From assembly GCF_938045345.1 (NCBI RefSeq), contig NZ_CALIMS010000001.1, forward strand, positions 1-40,139: DNA of 40,139 nt, in the 5' to 3' direction. This DNA is from an uncultured Campylobacter sp. (GTDB taxonomy: Bacteria > Campylobacterota > Campylobacteria > Campylobacterales > Campylobacteraceae). The position numbers and the translations under genes are program-made. Shown piece after piece: positions 7,955-17,179 of this stretch (its first letter is position 1; every line of letters begins with the position of its first letter). A model generated the notes under the pieces. The model did no database searches. It was given only the letters and a program-made list of their open reading frames with translations, and had not been told where the DNA came from.

Positions 7955-10546
7955 ATGTTAAAAAGTTTCAAACCCGTGCTTTTGGGCTCGGTTTTGTTCG
8001 CCGCAAGCGCCCTGTGTGCCGCAGATAGCGACTTAGAGCGCGTGATGAAAGAACGAAATTTAAGCGAAAAAGACGTTTTGGCAGCGGCTAAGACCTATCA
8101 GCCGACCGGTAGGAAGGACGATTATATGGTCTTCTCCTCCGGCGGTCAAAGCGGACAGGTGATCGTTTACGGCGTGCCGTCGATGAGGATCTACAAATAT
8201 ATCGGCGTATTTACCCCGGAGCCTTGGCAAGGATACGGCTTTGACGAGGAGAGCAAGGCGGTCTTAAGATCGGGCTCTATTAACGGCAAAGAGATCAACT
8301 GGGGCGATACTCACCATCCAAATTTCAGCGAAAAAAACGGCGAGTATGTGGGCGATTATCTCTTTATCAACGATAAGGCGAACCCAAGAATTGCGGTTAT
8401 AAATTTATCAGATTTCGAAACCACTCAAATAGTCGTAAATCCCGTAATCAAAAGCGATCACGGCGGCTCTTTCGTAACGCCTAATACCGAATACGTCATC
8501 GAAACCAGCCAATACGCAGCCCCTTTCGATAACGACTGGCACCCGATCGAAGAGTATCAGGCGGTTTATCGCGGTGCGGTAACGCTATGGAAATTTGACT
8601 ACGATAAAGGCAAAATCGACGTAAATAAATCCTTTTCTCTAGAGCTTCCTCCATATATGCAAGATCTAAGTGACGCAGGTAAGGGCGAGAGCTTCGGCTG
8701 GGCATTTACCAACAGCTTCAACTCCGAAATGTACACAGGCGGCATCGAAAAGGGTCTGCCTCCTATGGAAGCCGGTATGAGTCGCAACGATACCGACTAC
8801 TTGCACGTTTATAACTGGCAAATTCTAGAAAAGCTTGCTCAAGACAGCAAAAACTACAAGGTCGTAAACGGACATAGGATCGTTACGATAGACGCCGCCG
8901 TAAAAGCGGGAGCGCTATTTTTGATCCCTGAGGCTAAATCCCCTCACGGCGTCGATGTTAGCCCTGATGGTCGCTATATCATTATCGGCGGTAAACTAGA
9001 TACTCACGCTAGCGTTTATGATTTTAAAAAGATCAAAGAGCTAATTGATAAAAAAGAATACGCAGGCAAGGATCCATACGGAATTCCGATCCTAGATATG
9101 CAAAAGACGCTTCACGGACAAGCAGAGCTTGGTCTTGGACCTTTGCATAACACCTTCGATTCACAAGATGGCGTAATCTATACATCGCTTTACGTCGATA
9201 GCCAGATCGTAAAATGGAACTACAAGACACTAAAAGTTTTAGATAGGATCAACGTCCACTACAATATCGGTCACCTTGATTCTATGGAGGGCAAATCCTC
9301 AAAGCCTGTCGGTAAATACGTAATCGCGCTGGATAAGCTTTCGATCGATAGATTTAATCCTATCGGACCGCTTCATCCGCAAAATCACCAGCTCATCGAC
9401 ATTACAGGGCCTAAAATGGAGATGCTTTACGATCTTCCTATCGGTCTAGGTGAGCCGCACGACGTAGTTTCTATCGCAGCTAGCAAGCTTCATACGAAAC
9501 CTACCTATACTATGGGAACAAACTCTCGCACTGGTAAGCAGCACCCTGCTATGACGTTAGCGGGTCAAGAGCGCATCGAGCGCGACGGTAAAAACGTAAA
9601 AGTCTATGCTACGGCGATCCGCAGCCATATTAATCCTGAGCACATCGAGGTTAATAAGGACGATAACGTAACGATCTATATGACAAATTTAGAGCGTGCC
9701 GAGGACGAAACTCACGGCTTTACGGTTGATGATTACGATCTGCATATGTCGCTTGAGCCGGGTAAGACTGCGAGCGTAAATTTCATCGCGGATAAAGAGG
9801 GCGTATTTCCTTTCTACTGCACTGAATTCTGCTCTGCGTTGCACCTTGAGATGTTTGGATATCTATATGTAAAAGATCCGAATAAAAAATATACTTCAGC
9901 TAAAGCGTCTATGCTAAAAGCTCTTAGCCCAGAAGCTCTAAAAGCCGAATACGACAAGGTAGTAGCTACGAATAAAGCCACCGACGACGTTATTCAATCA
10001 GTCGTTAAATTCTTAAAAGAGAAAAACTACGAGAAATATCCTAAGGTCAAGGCTTTAGTCGATGACGCGCTGGATCAATACGGCAAAATTCCTGAAACCA
10101 AAGCCAAGGCAGACGCCGCGGTAAAAGCCGGCGATATGAACGGCGCGATACTTTGGGAAGGTCAAGTTTGGCAGTACCTAGTAAAAACCGCAGATGTCGG
10201 ACTTCGCGCTAAAAATAACCTAATCCGCGAGCTCTCCACTCCTATGAGCGAGGCTGCATCTAACGGCGAGAAGGCTTACCTACGCGGAGGCTGCAACGGC
10301 TGCCACGTCATCGGTCAAGTAAGCTCGGGTCCTGATCTAACGGGCGTCCTACTTCGCCACGAAAACGGCGAGAAGTGGGTAGCCGATTTCATCAAAGACC
10401 CTGCTAAATTCTACGAAGACGACTACGTTAAGGCAATGATAAATTACTTCAACCTTCGCATGCCAAATCAGCATATGAAAGACGAAGAGATCAAAGACAT
10501 TATCGAATACCTAAAATGGGTCGATGAGAACGCGGGTCTTAACTAG
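7955..10546 (+). CDS. nosZ: Nitrous-oxide reductase, clade II, with C-terminal cytochrome c domain
   Basis: NosZ reduces N2O to N2 in the periplasm. A Sec rather than Tat signal peptide (MLKSFKPVLLGSVLFAASALCAA) marks clade II. The propeller carries CuZ histidines in GDTHHPNF, SDHGGS, SPHGVDVSPDGRY, LGPLHNTFD and GEPHDVV. The cupredoxin domain has the CuA set THGF and FYCTEFCSALHLEMFG (Cys622, Cys626). A monohaem c domain follows with CNGCH at 780-784 and a nearby PDLTG. This NosZ-cytochrome c fusion of about 860 residues is known from Wolinella and Campylobacter. The haem domain probably accepts electrons from NosC1/NosC2 and passes them to CuA. All expected ligands are present, so the enzyme looks functional. 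Confidence 0.97.
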   Translation: MLKSFKPVLLGSVLFAASALCAADSDLERVMKERNLSEKDVLAAAKTYQPTGRKDDYMVFSSGGQSGQVIVYGVPSMRIYKYIGVFTPEPWQGYGFDEESKAVLRSGSINGKEINWGDTHHPNFSEKNGEYVGDYLFINDKANPRIAVINLSDFETTQIVVNPVIKSDHGGSFVTPNTEYVIETSQYAAPFDNDWHPIEEYQAVYRGAVTLWKFDYDKGKIDVNKSFSLELPPYMQDLSDAGKGESFGWAFTNSFNSEMYTGGIEKGLPPMEAGMSRNDTDYLHVYNWQILEKLAQDSKNYKVVNGHRIVTIDAAVKAGALFLIPEAKSPHGVDVSPDGRYIIIGGKLDTHASVYDFKKIKELIDKKEYAGKDPYGIPILDMQKTLHGQAELGLGPLHNTFDSQDGVIYTSLYVDSQIVKWNYKTLKVLDRINVHYNIGHLDSMEGKSSKPVGKYVIALDKLSIDRFNPIGPLHPQNHQLIDITGPKMEMLYDLPIGLGEPHDVVSIAASKLHTKPTYTMGTNSRTGKQHPAMTLAGQERIERDGKNVKVYATAIRSHINPEHIEVNKDDNVTIYMTNLERAEDETHGFTVDDYDLHMSLEPGKTASVNFIADKEGVFPFYCTEFCSALHLEMFGYLYVKDPNKKYTSAKASMLKALSPEALKAEYDKVVATNKATDDVIQSVVKFLKEKNYEKYPKVKALVDDALDQYGKIPETKAKADAAVKAGDMNGAILWEGQVWQYLVKTADVGLRAKNNLIRELSTPMSEAASNGEKAYLRGGCNGCHVIGQVSSGPDLTGVLLRHENGEKWVADFIKDPAKFYEDDYVKAMINYFNLRMPNQHMKDEEIKDIIEYLKWVDENAGLN

Positions 10547-10552
10547 CCCCAC

Positions 10553-10572
10553 TCTCCCCCGCAAGGGGGAGA
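10553..10572 (+). promoter_or_regulatory. Strong GNRA-loop hairpin between nosZ and nosB
   Basis: A perfect 8-bp stem TCTCCCCC/GGGGGAGA is closed by a GCAA tetraloop 6 bases after the nosZ stop. It is followed by AATTTAAAGGAG, so it has no terminator-type T-run and sits directly before the nosB ribosome site. It may protect the nosZ 3' end or attenuate read-through, giving more NosZ than accessory proteins. Confidence 0.6.
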
Positions 10573-10588
10573 ATTTAAAGGAGACGAA

Positions 10589-11365
10589 ATGCCAAAATAT
10601 AAAATTTACGCGATTTTAGCGCTGCTTATTATGACGGTCGCTTTTACCATCCCTACGCTCGGATTTTTCAAAGTCCAAGGCAAAATCGTATCGGGGCAGG
10701 TTAGCAGCGTCTCGCAGCTACCCGCATACTCCGCACCGATATGGAATTTTTATACGAAAGCATCGTATAAAAATCACCTAATTCCTAGTGATGTTAAAAA
10801 TGATCTAGGCGCGATGCTGGAGCATAAATTTGAAGTGGGGGTCCCTAGCATACCGGTGTGGAAAATTTCACTCGAAGCGCCGAACTATCCAAAAGAGGCC
10901 TTCCCCGATGGAATTCCGCTTTACGTCCACGTTGACGGCTTTAGCGGCGATGTCGGCGAGATGAACACGCTAAATCACTATATCGGAATGTATCCCGTCT
11001 GGCGCGGCGGCACGCTCGAGCACTCTCTATCGCCGTATTATCTCATAATCGCGACGTTAGGAATGCTTGCGTTTTTGTACTATGATGGCAAGGGGCAAAC
11101 CCTGCTTATGATCCTGCCGATCATTGCGCCGCTTATCTTCATCGGCTGCTACGTGGGTTGGCTCTATTGGTTCGGGCACAACCTACAGGATTGGGGCGCG
11201 TTTAAAATAAAGCCTTTTATGCCTACAGCATTTGGCGACGGCAGCGTGGCGCATTTTACTACCCATTCATATCCGGCTCTTGGCTTTTGGCTGATGCTAG
11301 CTCTGTCGCTACTATCGGCGTTAGCTCTACTATCTAAGAAAAAATTCCTACGAGAGCATAGATGA
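10589..11365 (+). CDS. nosB: NosB, membrane protein of clade II nos clusters
   Basis: This 258-residue protein has one N-terminal helix (about 5-27), a periplasmic stretch with SQLPAYSAPIWNFYTK and VPSIPVWKISLEAPNYPKEAFPDGI, then four C-terminal helices. This matches NosB, a polytopic membrane protein found immediately after nosZ in epsilonproteobacterial and other clade II clusters; its exact role is not settled. The gene has a good AAAGGAG site and overlaps nosD by 4 bases (ATGA), so translation is coupled. Confidence 0.85.
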   Translation: MPKYKIYAILALLIMTVAFTIPTLGFFKVQGKIVSGQVSSVSQLPAYSAPIWNFYTKASYKNHLIPSDVKNDLGAMLEHKFEVGVPSIPVWKISLEAPNYPKEAFPDGIPLYVHVDGFSGDVGEMNTLNHYIGMYPVWRGGTLEHSLSPYYLIIATLGMLAFLYYDGKGQTLLMILPIIAPLIFIGCYVGWLYWFGHNLQDWGAFKIKPFMPTAFGDGSVAHFTTHSYPALGFWLMLALSLLSALALLSKKKFLREHR

Positions 11366-12567
11366 GGCTTTTGCTTCTAGCATTCTCGCTCGCGCTAAGC
11401 TTAGACGCGGGCGAGCTTCAAGACGCGATCGATAGCGCAAAAGCGGGCGATATTATCGAACTAGCCACAGGCGAGTACCACGGCAATATTTTAATCGATA
11501 AACCCCTTACTATCGACGGACTAGACCGCTCCGCCGTGATCATAGGCGATCGCAACGCAACGGTCATCCGCGTCCGCTCTCCGCATGTTACAATCAAGAA
11601 TTTAACAATTCAAAACGGAGGCTTCGAACATCTTAGCGAGGATGCAGGGATCAACGTAAGCGACGTAAACAGCGTAATCATAAAAAATAATCTCATCAAA
11701 GACGTGCTCTACGGCGTCGTGCTAAGCAAGGCAAACGACGTAACGATCGAGGGCAACGAAATTTCAAGCAATACCTACCGCACGAGTTTCAAAGGCGACG
11801 GCATAAAGCTTTGGTATTCCAACGCCAATAAAATTTTAAATAACGACGTCCACAACGTCCGCGACACCGTTTTTTACTTCTCAAACGGTAATCTCGTCGC
11901 AGGCAATAAAGGCCACAACTGCCGTTATTCATTGCACTTTATGAACTCCGGGCACAACGTCGTGGAGGATAACTACTACGACGGCAATAGCGTGGGATTA
12001 TTTTTTATGTTTTCAAGCGATAATATCGCCAGACGTAACGTCGTACGCAACGCAGACGGCGCTTACGGCGTAGGTATCGGTATGAAGGATAGCTCAAATT
12101 TCAGGGTTACGGATAATAAAGTCGTTTACAACGCCCGCGGATTTTATCTGGATCAATCCCCCTATCAGCCGGGCTCACTTAACGTTTTTGAAAACAACGA
12201 TATCGAATACAATAGCATCGGCGTGCAATTCCACGCCACGCAGCTAAAAAGCGTATTTAAAAACAATAAATTTAAAGGCAATATGGAGATCGTGCTAAAC
12301 GATACCCCACAATCCAAGCTCTTACAAAACGAATGGAGTGGCAACTACTTCGACGATTACGACGGATTTGACCGCGACGGCGACGGTTACGGCGACGTTA
12401 GCTACAGCTCATACGCCTACGCGGATAGGCTTTGGGCGTATAAACCGAATGTGCGGTTTTTTTACGGCTCCAGCGGGATCGCGCTTTTAAATTTCATCTC
12501 CAAGCTCGCTCCGTTTTCAGAGCCTGAGCTACTGCTAAAAGATCCAAAACCTAGGATGAGGCAATGA
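11362..12567 (+). CDS. nosD: NosD, periplasmic copper-site maturation protein
   Basis: NosD is a right-handed parallel beta-helix protein that works with the NosFY ABC complex in assembling the CuZ centre. A signal peptide (MRLLLLAFSLALSLDAG) is followed by LQDAIDSAKAGDIIELATGEY and many carbohydrate-binding/NosD (CASH-type) repeats such as NNLIKDVLYGVVLSKANDV, then a C-terminal SGNYFDDYDGFDRDGDGYGDV motif typical of NosD. The 401-residue length is normal. It overlaps nosB and nosG by 4 bases each. Confidence 0.94.
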   Translation: MRLLLLAFSLALSLDAGELQDAIDSAKAGDIIELATGEYHGNILIDKPLTIDGLDRSAVIIGDRNATVIRVRSPHVTIKNLTIQNGGFEHLSEDAGINVSDVNSVIIKNNLIKDVLYGVVLSKANDVTIEGNEISSNTYRTSFKGDGIKLWYSNANKILNNDVHNVRDTVFYFSNGNLVAGNKGHNCRYSLHFMNSGHNVVEDNYYDGNSVGLFFMFSSDNIARRNVVRNADGAYGVGIGMKDSSNFRVTDNKVVYNARGFYLDQSPYQPGSLNVFENNDIEYNSIGVQFHATQLKSVFKNNKFKGNMEIVLNDTPQSKLLQNEWSGNYFDDYDGFDRDGDGYGDVSYSSYAYADRLWAYKPNVRFFYGSSGIALLNFISKLAPFSEPELLLKDPKPRMRQ

Positions 12568-13388
12568 TAAAGAATAGACGCGAAGCGATAAAACTACTTG
12601 GCGGAGCGCTCGGGACACTCGGGGCAGCGAGCTTGTTTGCGGATGAAAATTCGGCAAATTCTGTAAATTCCACAGACAGCGAAGCGCAGAATTCCGGCGC
12701 GTCAAATTCCGTAAATTCTGCGGGGCAAAATTCCGCGCCGAATTCCATAAAGCAAAATTCTGCGGAAAATTCTAGCGGGGATTCCGCCTCTTTATATCTG
12801 CGCCCGCCGGGAGCGCTGGCGGAGCGCGGCTTCCGCAGTAGCTGTATCAAGTGCGGCCAATGCGTGCAGGTCTGCCCCTATCACAGCATCTATCTGCTGG
12901 ATATTACCCATCTTTTTGACATCGGCACGCCCGTCATCGATGCCAAAGAGCGAGGCTGTTATCTTTGCGGCGCGCTTCCTTGCGTGCTTGCCTGTCCAAG
13001 CGGCGCGCTTAGCCACGAAACGAACGAACCTAAAAAGGTTGCGATGGGTATCGCCGTGATTAAAAATTTAGACGCCTGTTTGGCGTATCGCGGGCAAACT
13101 TTAAAGTCTAGCGATCTGCGTCTAAAGCCTGCCAAGACCGAGCAGGAGCGAGAGTTAAACTCCGCGCTGGCAGCCAAAGAGGGCAAGGTCTGCGATCTAT
13201 GCGCATCGCTGTGCCCTTACCCGCAGCCATTTGATGCCATAGCTATGATAAAAGCGGGCGCGCATTTCGCCCCGCAGATCCGTAGCGCTTGCGTCGGCTG
13301 TGGCGCGTGCGCAGAGCTCTGTCCGGCGCGTATCATCGAGATAATCCCGCGGGCGGATTACAAATCAATCTATGAAGGAAAACAATGA
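12564..13388 (+). CDS. nosG: NosG, exported 4Fe-4S ferredoxin (NapG-like), with an Asn-Ser repeat linker
   Basis: NosG pairs with NosH as a menaquinol dehydrogenase feeding the nos electron chain, by analogy with NapGH. The N-terminus NRREAIKLLGGALGTLGAAS is a twin-arginine signal. Four cysteine clusters follow: CIKCGQCVQVCP, CYLCGALPCVLACP, CDLCASLCP and CVGCGACAELCP, for four [4Fe-4S] clusters. Between signal and first cluster, residues about 28-73 are a low-complexity Asn-Ser-Ala run encoded by about ten AATTC repeats; NapG relatives lack this. It is coupled to nosD and nosC1 by ATGA overlaps. Confidence 0.92.
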   Translation: MIKNRREAIKLLGGALGTLGAASLFADENSANSVNSTDSEAQNSGASNSVNSAGQNSAPNSIKQNSAENSSGDSASLYLRPPGALAERGFRSSCIKCGQCVQVCPYHSIYLLDITHLFDIGTPVIDAKERGCYLCGALPCVLACPSGALSHETNEPKKVAMGIAVIKNLDACLAYRGQTLKSSDLRLKPAKTEQERELNSALAAKEGKVCDLCASLCPYPQPFDAIAMIKAGAHFAPQIRSACVGCGACAELCPARIIEIIPRADYKSIYEGKQ

Positions 13389-14032
13389 AAAACTCTATTA
13401 AATTCTACCTCTACTCGCTAGCTGCGGCGCTTTTGCTGTGCGGCTGCGGAGATGATGGCGATTCAGGCTCTGCCGCCGCAAATTCTGCAGGGCAGAATTC
13501 CGTTTCGCAAGGCCCCGCAGGGCAAAATTCTGCGGATCAGAATTCCGCGAGTTCAAATTCCGCATCGCAGAGCGCGGAACAAAATCATACTGCCAAGCCT
13601 CGCATCAGCGTTAAAAGCGGCGAAGCGCCCAAGAAGGACGATAAGTTCGTAAGCTACGATTTTTACGGCGAGCGAAAGGTAAATTTTAATCTAAACGGCG
13701 ATGTAAACGAAACGACCAAAAATATCGTGGCGTATTCGAGCATCAAAAATCAATATGAAAAGCTAAATTTCGACCTGATGAAAAAGCGCCTTGGGCACGA
13801 TTTTATCCTGCGCTGCTCGGCGTGCCACGACGACTACGCCAACGGCATCATAGGTCCGTCGCTTCTGGATAAAACCGACGCGCAGATCGTGGATATGATT
13901 AAAAAGTATAAATTCAAAGAAAAGCCTAATCCTCTTATGGTGCAGCTCGTAAACGGCATGAGCGAGCAGCAGATAGAGACGATGGCGAAAGAAATTTATG
14001 AGTTCAATCAACAATTTAAGGAGCAGAAATGA
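13385..14032 (+). CDS. nosC1: NosC1, lipid-anchored monohaem cytochrome c
   Basis: A signal peptide ends in the lipobox LLCG-C, so the mature protein should be a lipoprotein. One haem-binding CSACH motif sits in the C-terminal domain, followed by GIIGPSLLDKT and a distal Met (LMVQLVNGM) as likely sixth ligand. Residues about 29-65 are a low-complexity Asn-Ser-Ala/Gln linker made of AATTC repeats, which acts as a tether. NosC1 and NosC2 are thought to relay electrons from NosGH to NosZ in Wolinella. It overlaps nosG and nosC2 by 4 bases. Confidence 0.87.
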   Translation: MKNSIKFYLYSLAAALLLCGCGDDGDSGSAAANSAGQNSVSQGPAGQNSADQNSASSNSASQSAEQNHTAKPRISVKSGEAPKKDDKFVSYDFYGERKVNFNLNGDVNETTKNIVAYSSIKNQYEKLNFDLMKKRLGHDFILRCSACHDDYANGIIGPSLLDKTDAQIVDMIKKYKFKEKPNPLMVQLVNGMSEQQIETMAKEIYEFNQQFKEQK

Positions 14033-14475
14033 AACCGGGCAAAATTTTAGCTTTGATGTTGGGTGTAGCACTGATCGCGCTGATGATCTTTATGGCTAGT
14101 TCGGACGATTCTAGCGCGCCACAGCAAGAAGTCAAGCCGCAGGTGCAAGCAAAACCGGCGCCGCAGAGCAAGAGCGTCGATCTCATCGACGATAAGGACG
14201 TAAAAAATATTAAAATTTTAGAGCAAAGCGTCAAAGAGCGCGATTTTAAGGTTAGTAGCTCCTATCTGGTAAGCTGCGCGCCCTGCCACGGCGATGACGG
14301 ACGCGGCAAGATCGCTCCGCCGATCGGTGGCAAGAGCAAGGATCAAATTTTAGCAAGCCTCAAAGATTATAAAGCGGGTAAGATCAAAAACAGCCTGATG
14401 AGCGGACTTTTAACCAACGTAAGCGACGAGAGCCTAGATAAGCTCGCGGATGAAATTTCAAAATTTAAAGAGTAG
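14029..14475 (+). CDS. nosC2: NosC2, membrane-anchored monohaem cytochrome c
   Basis: An uncleaved N-terminal helix (KILALMLGVALIALMIFMA) anchors a Pro/Gln/Lys-rich linker and a small cytochrome c domain with CAPCH, GKIAPPIGGKS and a Met-containing IKNSLMSGLL. The 148-residue length fits NosC2. It partners NosC1 in electron transfer to NosZ. The ATG overlaps the nosC1 stop. Unlike NosC1, it has no Asn-Ser repeat insertion. Confidence 0.87.
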   Translation: MKPGKILALMLGVALIALMIFMASSDDSSAPQQEVKPQVQAKPAPQSKSVDLIDDKDVKNIKILEQSVKERDFKVSSSYLVSCAPCHGDDGRGKIAPPIGGKSKDQILASLKDYKAGKIKNSLMSGLLTNVSDESLDKLADEISKFKE

Positions 14476-14478
14476 CTC

Positions 14479-15381
14479 TTGGATAAATATAATTCGCGAT
14501 GCACGATCAAAAATACGAGCTTTTTCTCGACCTTCGCGCTTAAAAACAGAAGCGGCAAATGGCGCCCCAGCATTCGGGCGCTGCGCTATGCTACGGTATT
14601 TTTGGTGCATCTGCTTTTCGTGCTTTCATTTCGCGCCGATATTCAAATTTTAGAAGGCGACATCAGCGGCTCGCGAATACTTGGCTTTCACCTAGCAGAT
14701 CCCTTTGCCACCCTTGAGGTGATCGCCGCGCACAAGGATCTGCCGATAAATCTGCTTATCGGCTCGGGCACTATTTTGCTGTTTTATTTCATCGCGGGCG
14801 GCAAGGCGTTTTGCTCGTGGATCTGTCCTTACGGAGCGCTTAGCGAGATTGGCGAAAAGCTGCATAATACGCTAATCGCTAAGCACGTCATCAAGGAGCG
14901 CGCCCTGCCTCGCGGTATGCGATATGCGATCTGGGCGGTGTTTTTGCTGCTAAGCGCGATTACGGATCTACTCGTTTTTGAAATTTTTAACGTCGTGGGA
15001 ATTTTATCGCGCCTCATCATCTACGGCTTCTCGCTGGCGGGACTTTGGATCGTTTTTGTGTTTTTGCTCGAAGTATTTTTTAGCAGACGGGTGTGGTGCA
15101 CGCACCTATGCCCGCTAGGCAGTACCTATTCGCTTGCGGCGAAAGCTAGCCTTAGCAAGATTACTTGGGATAAAAACAGGTGCGATCACTGCGGCGTTTG
15201 CCAAGACGTCTGCTTCGTCTCGCACGTGCTAGACATCACTAAAAAAAAGGCGTCCGAAAACCTGGGCGATAAGAGCAAATTTATGTTAAAAGGGATCGAC
15301 TGCACGCTGTGCGGACGCTGTATCGACGTGTGTCATCAAGACGCACTCGGTATCGGCAATAAGCTAAAAGATATGATCTAA
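14479..15381 (+). CDS. nosH: NosH, polytopic quinol-oxidising ferredoxin (NapH-like)
   Basis: NosH is the membrane partner of NosG. About four to five helices carry the NapH signatures CSWICPYGA and CTHLCPLGS on the cytoplasmic side, and a C-terminal double-cluster ferredoxin segment has CDHCGVCQDVC and CTLCGRCIDVC. The frame starts at a TTG (14479-14481) three bases after the nosC2 stop with only a weak AAAGAG site. No better in-frame ATG precedes the first helix. The length of 300 residues is normal. Confidence 0.92.
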   Translation: MDKYNSRCTIKNTSFFSTFALKNRSGKWRPSIRALRYATVFLVHLLFVLSFRADIQILEGDISGSRILGFHLADPFATLEVIAAHKDLPINLLIGSGTILLFYFIAGGKAFCSWICPYGALSEIGEKLHNTLIAKHVIKERALPRGMRYAIWAVFLLLSAITDLLVFEIFNVVGILSRLIIYGFSLAGLWIVFVFLLEVFFSRRVWCTHLCPLGSTYSLAAKASLSKITWDKNRCDHCGVCQDVCFVSHVLDITKKKASENLGDKSKFMLKGIDCTLCGRCIDVCHQDALGIGNKLKDMI

Positions 15382-15389
15382 GGAAGCCT

Positions 15390-16028
15390 ATGATAGAGAT
15401 TAAAAACGTAAGCAAGAAATTTGCAGATCAATTCGTTTTAAAAGATATCGATCTAAATATCGCGGACGGCGAGCAGGTGCTTTTCGTCGGGCAAAACGGC
15501 GCGGGCAAAAGCTCGCTGATGCGGACGATTTTAGGCGAATACATACCCACAAGCGGCAGCGTCGCCATCGACGGATTTGATTCGTTTAAGCAGCGCAGCC
15601 GCGCTCTACGCGGTATCAGCTTCGTGCCGCAAACCCCGCCGCCGCTTAAGCTGAGCCTAAATGAGCTCATCTATTTCGCCGAGCGCACGGCGGACGCAAG
15701 TAGAGCGGACATAGTAAAATTTTGCGACGAAATGGAGCTTGATCTGAGTTCAAATTTAAACAAGCCTTTCTATAAGCTATCCGGCGGTATGAAGCAGAAA
15801 TTTTTAATTGCGCTAGCATTCGGCAGAGCTAGCAAGGCGATGATTTTCGACGAACCGACCGCTAATCTCGATCCGAGCGCGCGCGAGCGTTTTAAGACGC
15901 TTTTGCACAACCACGCAAAAGATAAGAGCTTGATCTTTATTTCGCATAGGCTCGAGGAAGTGGGAGGACTGGTAAAAAGAATGATTTGTATGGATCTAGG
16001 GAGGATCGTAGATGATAAAAATGTTTAA
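15390..16028 (+). CDS. nosF: NosF, ABC transporter ATPase
   Basis: NosF is the cytoplasmic ATPase of the NosDFY complex, which couples ATP use to CuZ assembly. Walker A GQNGAGKSS, signature LSGGMKQK, Walker B KAMIFDEPTANLDP and switch His in ISHR are all present in 212 residues. It starts 8 bases after nosH. Its end overlaps nosL by 17 bases. Its partner nosY is displaced more than 1.3 kb downstream by nosL and a long spacer. Confidence 0.93.
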   Translation: MIEIKNVSKKFADQFVLKDIDLNIADGEQVLFVGQNGAGKSSLMRTILGEYIPTSGSVAIDGFDSFKQRSRALRGISFVPQTPPPLKLSLNELIYFAERTADASRADIVKFCDEMELDLSSNLNKPFYKLSGGMKQKFLIALAFGRASKAMIFDEPTANLDPSARERFKTLLHNHAKDKSLIFISHRLEEVGGLVKRMICMDLGRIVDDKNV

Positions 16029-16686
16029 AATTATGCTTTGCGCACTTGCGGCGCTTACGTTTTTAGGCTGCGGCGACGAGAAAGACTACGGCAACGTCCA
16101 CTACGACAGAGACGTGTGCGAGCACTGCCAGATGGCGATCAGCGACAACCGCTTCAGCGTCGATGTGCGCGTGGACGGTAAAAACCACTACTTTGACGAC
16201 ATCGGCTGCTTGGTGGATTTTATGGTTACCAACGACAAACTAAACTGGCTGAAGGACGCCAAAATTTACATCAATGACGCTAGCGGCAACGGCGAGTTTA
16301 TCGACGCACGTACGGCGCATTTTTACAAGGGCTTCAAAACCCCTATGTCGTTCGGCTGGGGCGCGTTTAAAAACAAGCAAGAGGGCAAGCAAGACTTCAG
16401 CTTTGATCAGGTAGTCGCGGCGCTTAAAGCAGGCGGCGGCTCGCACGGCATGGGAATGGGCGATATGGGTCGCGATGCGCACGGCGATCTGGGAAGTATG
16501 CATGGCGATATGGGCGGCATGAAAGACCCTCACTCCGCAGAGCACGGCATGAATGAGCCTAAGCATGATATGGGCGGCGGCGATGCAGGTAGCACGGCGC
16601 ACCCTCAAGGCGAGCCGCACGATATGGGGCAGATGCACGAAAGTAACGGCACTGCGTACGATATGCATTCGGGGCGCTCGCATTAA
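16012..16686 (+). CDS. nosL: NosL copper chaperone lipoprotein with a His/Met-rich tail
   Basis: The signal peptide ends in the lipobox TFLG-C. The NosL domain has the Cu(I)-binding CEHCQMAISDNRF and KNHYFDDIGCLVDFM, then SFGWGAFKN. NosL delivers copper to NosZ apoenzyme through NosDFY. From about residue 141 to the end lies an unusual tail of about 80 residues rich in His, Met, Gly and Asp (for example GMGMGDMGRDAHGDL and SMHGDMGGM), which looks able to bind extra copper. An upstream GGGAGG site supports the start. The order nosF-nosL-nosY differs from nosF-nosY-nosL in Wolinella. Confidence 0.93.
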   Translation: MIKMFKIMLCALAALTFLGCGDEKDYGNVHYDRDVCEHCQMAISDNRFSVDVRVDGKNHYFDDIGCLVDFMVTNDKLNWLKDAKIYINDASGNGEFIDARTAHFYKGFKTPMSFGWGAFKNKQEGKQDFSFDQVVAALKAGGGSHGMGMGDMGRDAHGDLGSMHGDMGGMKDPHSAEHGMNEPKHDMGGGDAGSTAHPQGEPHDMGQMHESNGTAYDMHSGRSH

Positions 16687-17108
16687 GGACGCTTTGGCTA
16701 AGACGAAATTTTAAGCGGCTTCGTTTTAGGCTAAATTTAAAGCGTGAAATTTCAGCGCACTGCCGCAAACGAGAGCAGACGAGATGAAATTTTACTCTGC
16801 AACTTCGGCACGAGGCAAAGCTAGGCTTAGAAAACGGCCGCTAAATTTTATCTCGCGATGCGGCTAAATTTAACGCGCGGCGCAAAATTCGCTCTGCCGA
16901 ATTAAAATTTACGCAAGCTCGCTAATTTAAAATTTCGCCGTAAATTTAATATTTATCTGGCACGCAATCTCGCCGCTTCGGGATTTTTAGAATTTTAAAA
17001 TTTATGCCGCGGGATACGCCCCGTTTTTGAAATTTTACGGAGCCGAAATTTAAGCGCCCCCGTCAAACGGCTAATTTTAAAACTACGGCGGATGACGGAT
17101 AGCGGGCG

Positions 17109-17128
17109 GCAAACAGCGCGCTGTTTGC
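17109..17128. repeat. Perfect 20-bp palindrome
   Basis: GCAAACAGCGCGCTGTTTGC reads identically on both strands with no spacer. It could be an operator, a cruciform-forming site, or one arm-to-arm RNA hairpin. It lies about 215 bases upstream of nosY. Confidence 0.6.
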
Positions 17129-17179
17129 AGGCGCCGCAAGCGAGCCGTAAATTTAAAATTTATGCGCGATCCGCAGTCG

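Noticed and set aside
12551..12850. Minus-strand frame opposite nosG, Glu/Phe/Ala-rich
   Set aside because: It is the antisense of the AATTC repeat region; the repeat yields open frames on both strands. The plus-strand frame has a Tat signal and iron-sulfur motifs.
16240..16683. Minus-strand 147-codon frame opposite nosL
   Set aside because: It is the antisense of the His/Met-rich tail and has no family features; nosL on the plus strand is clear.
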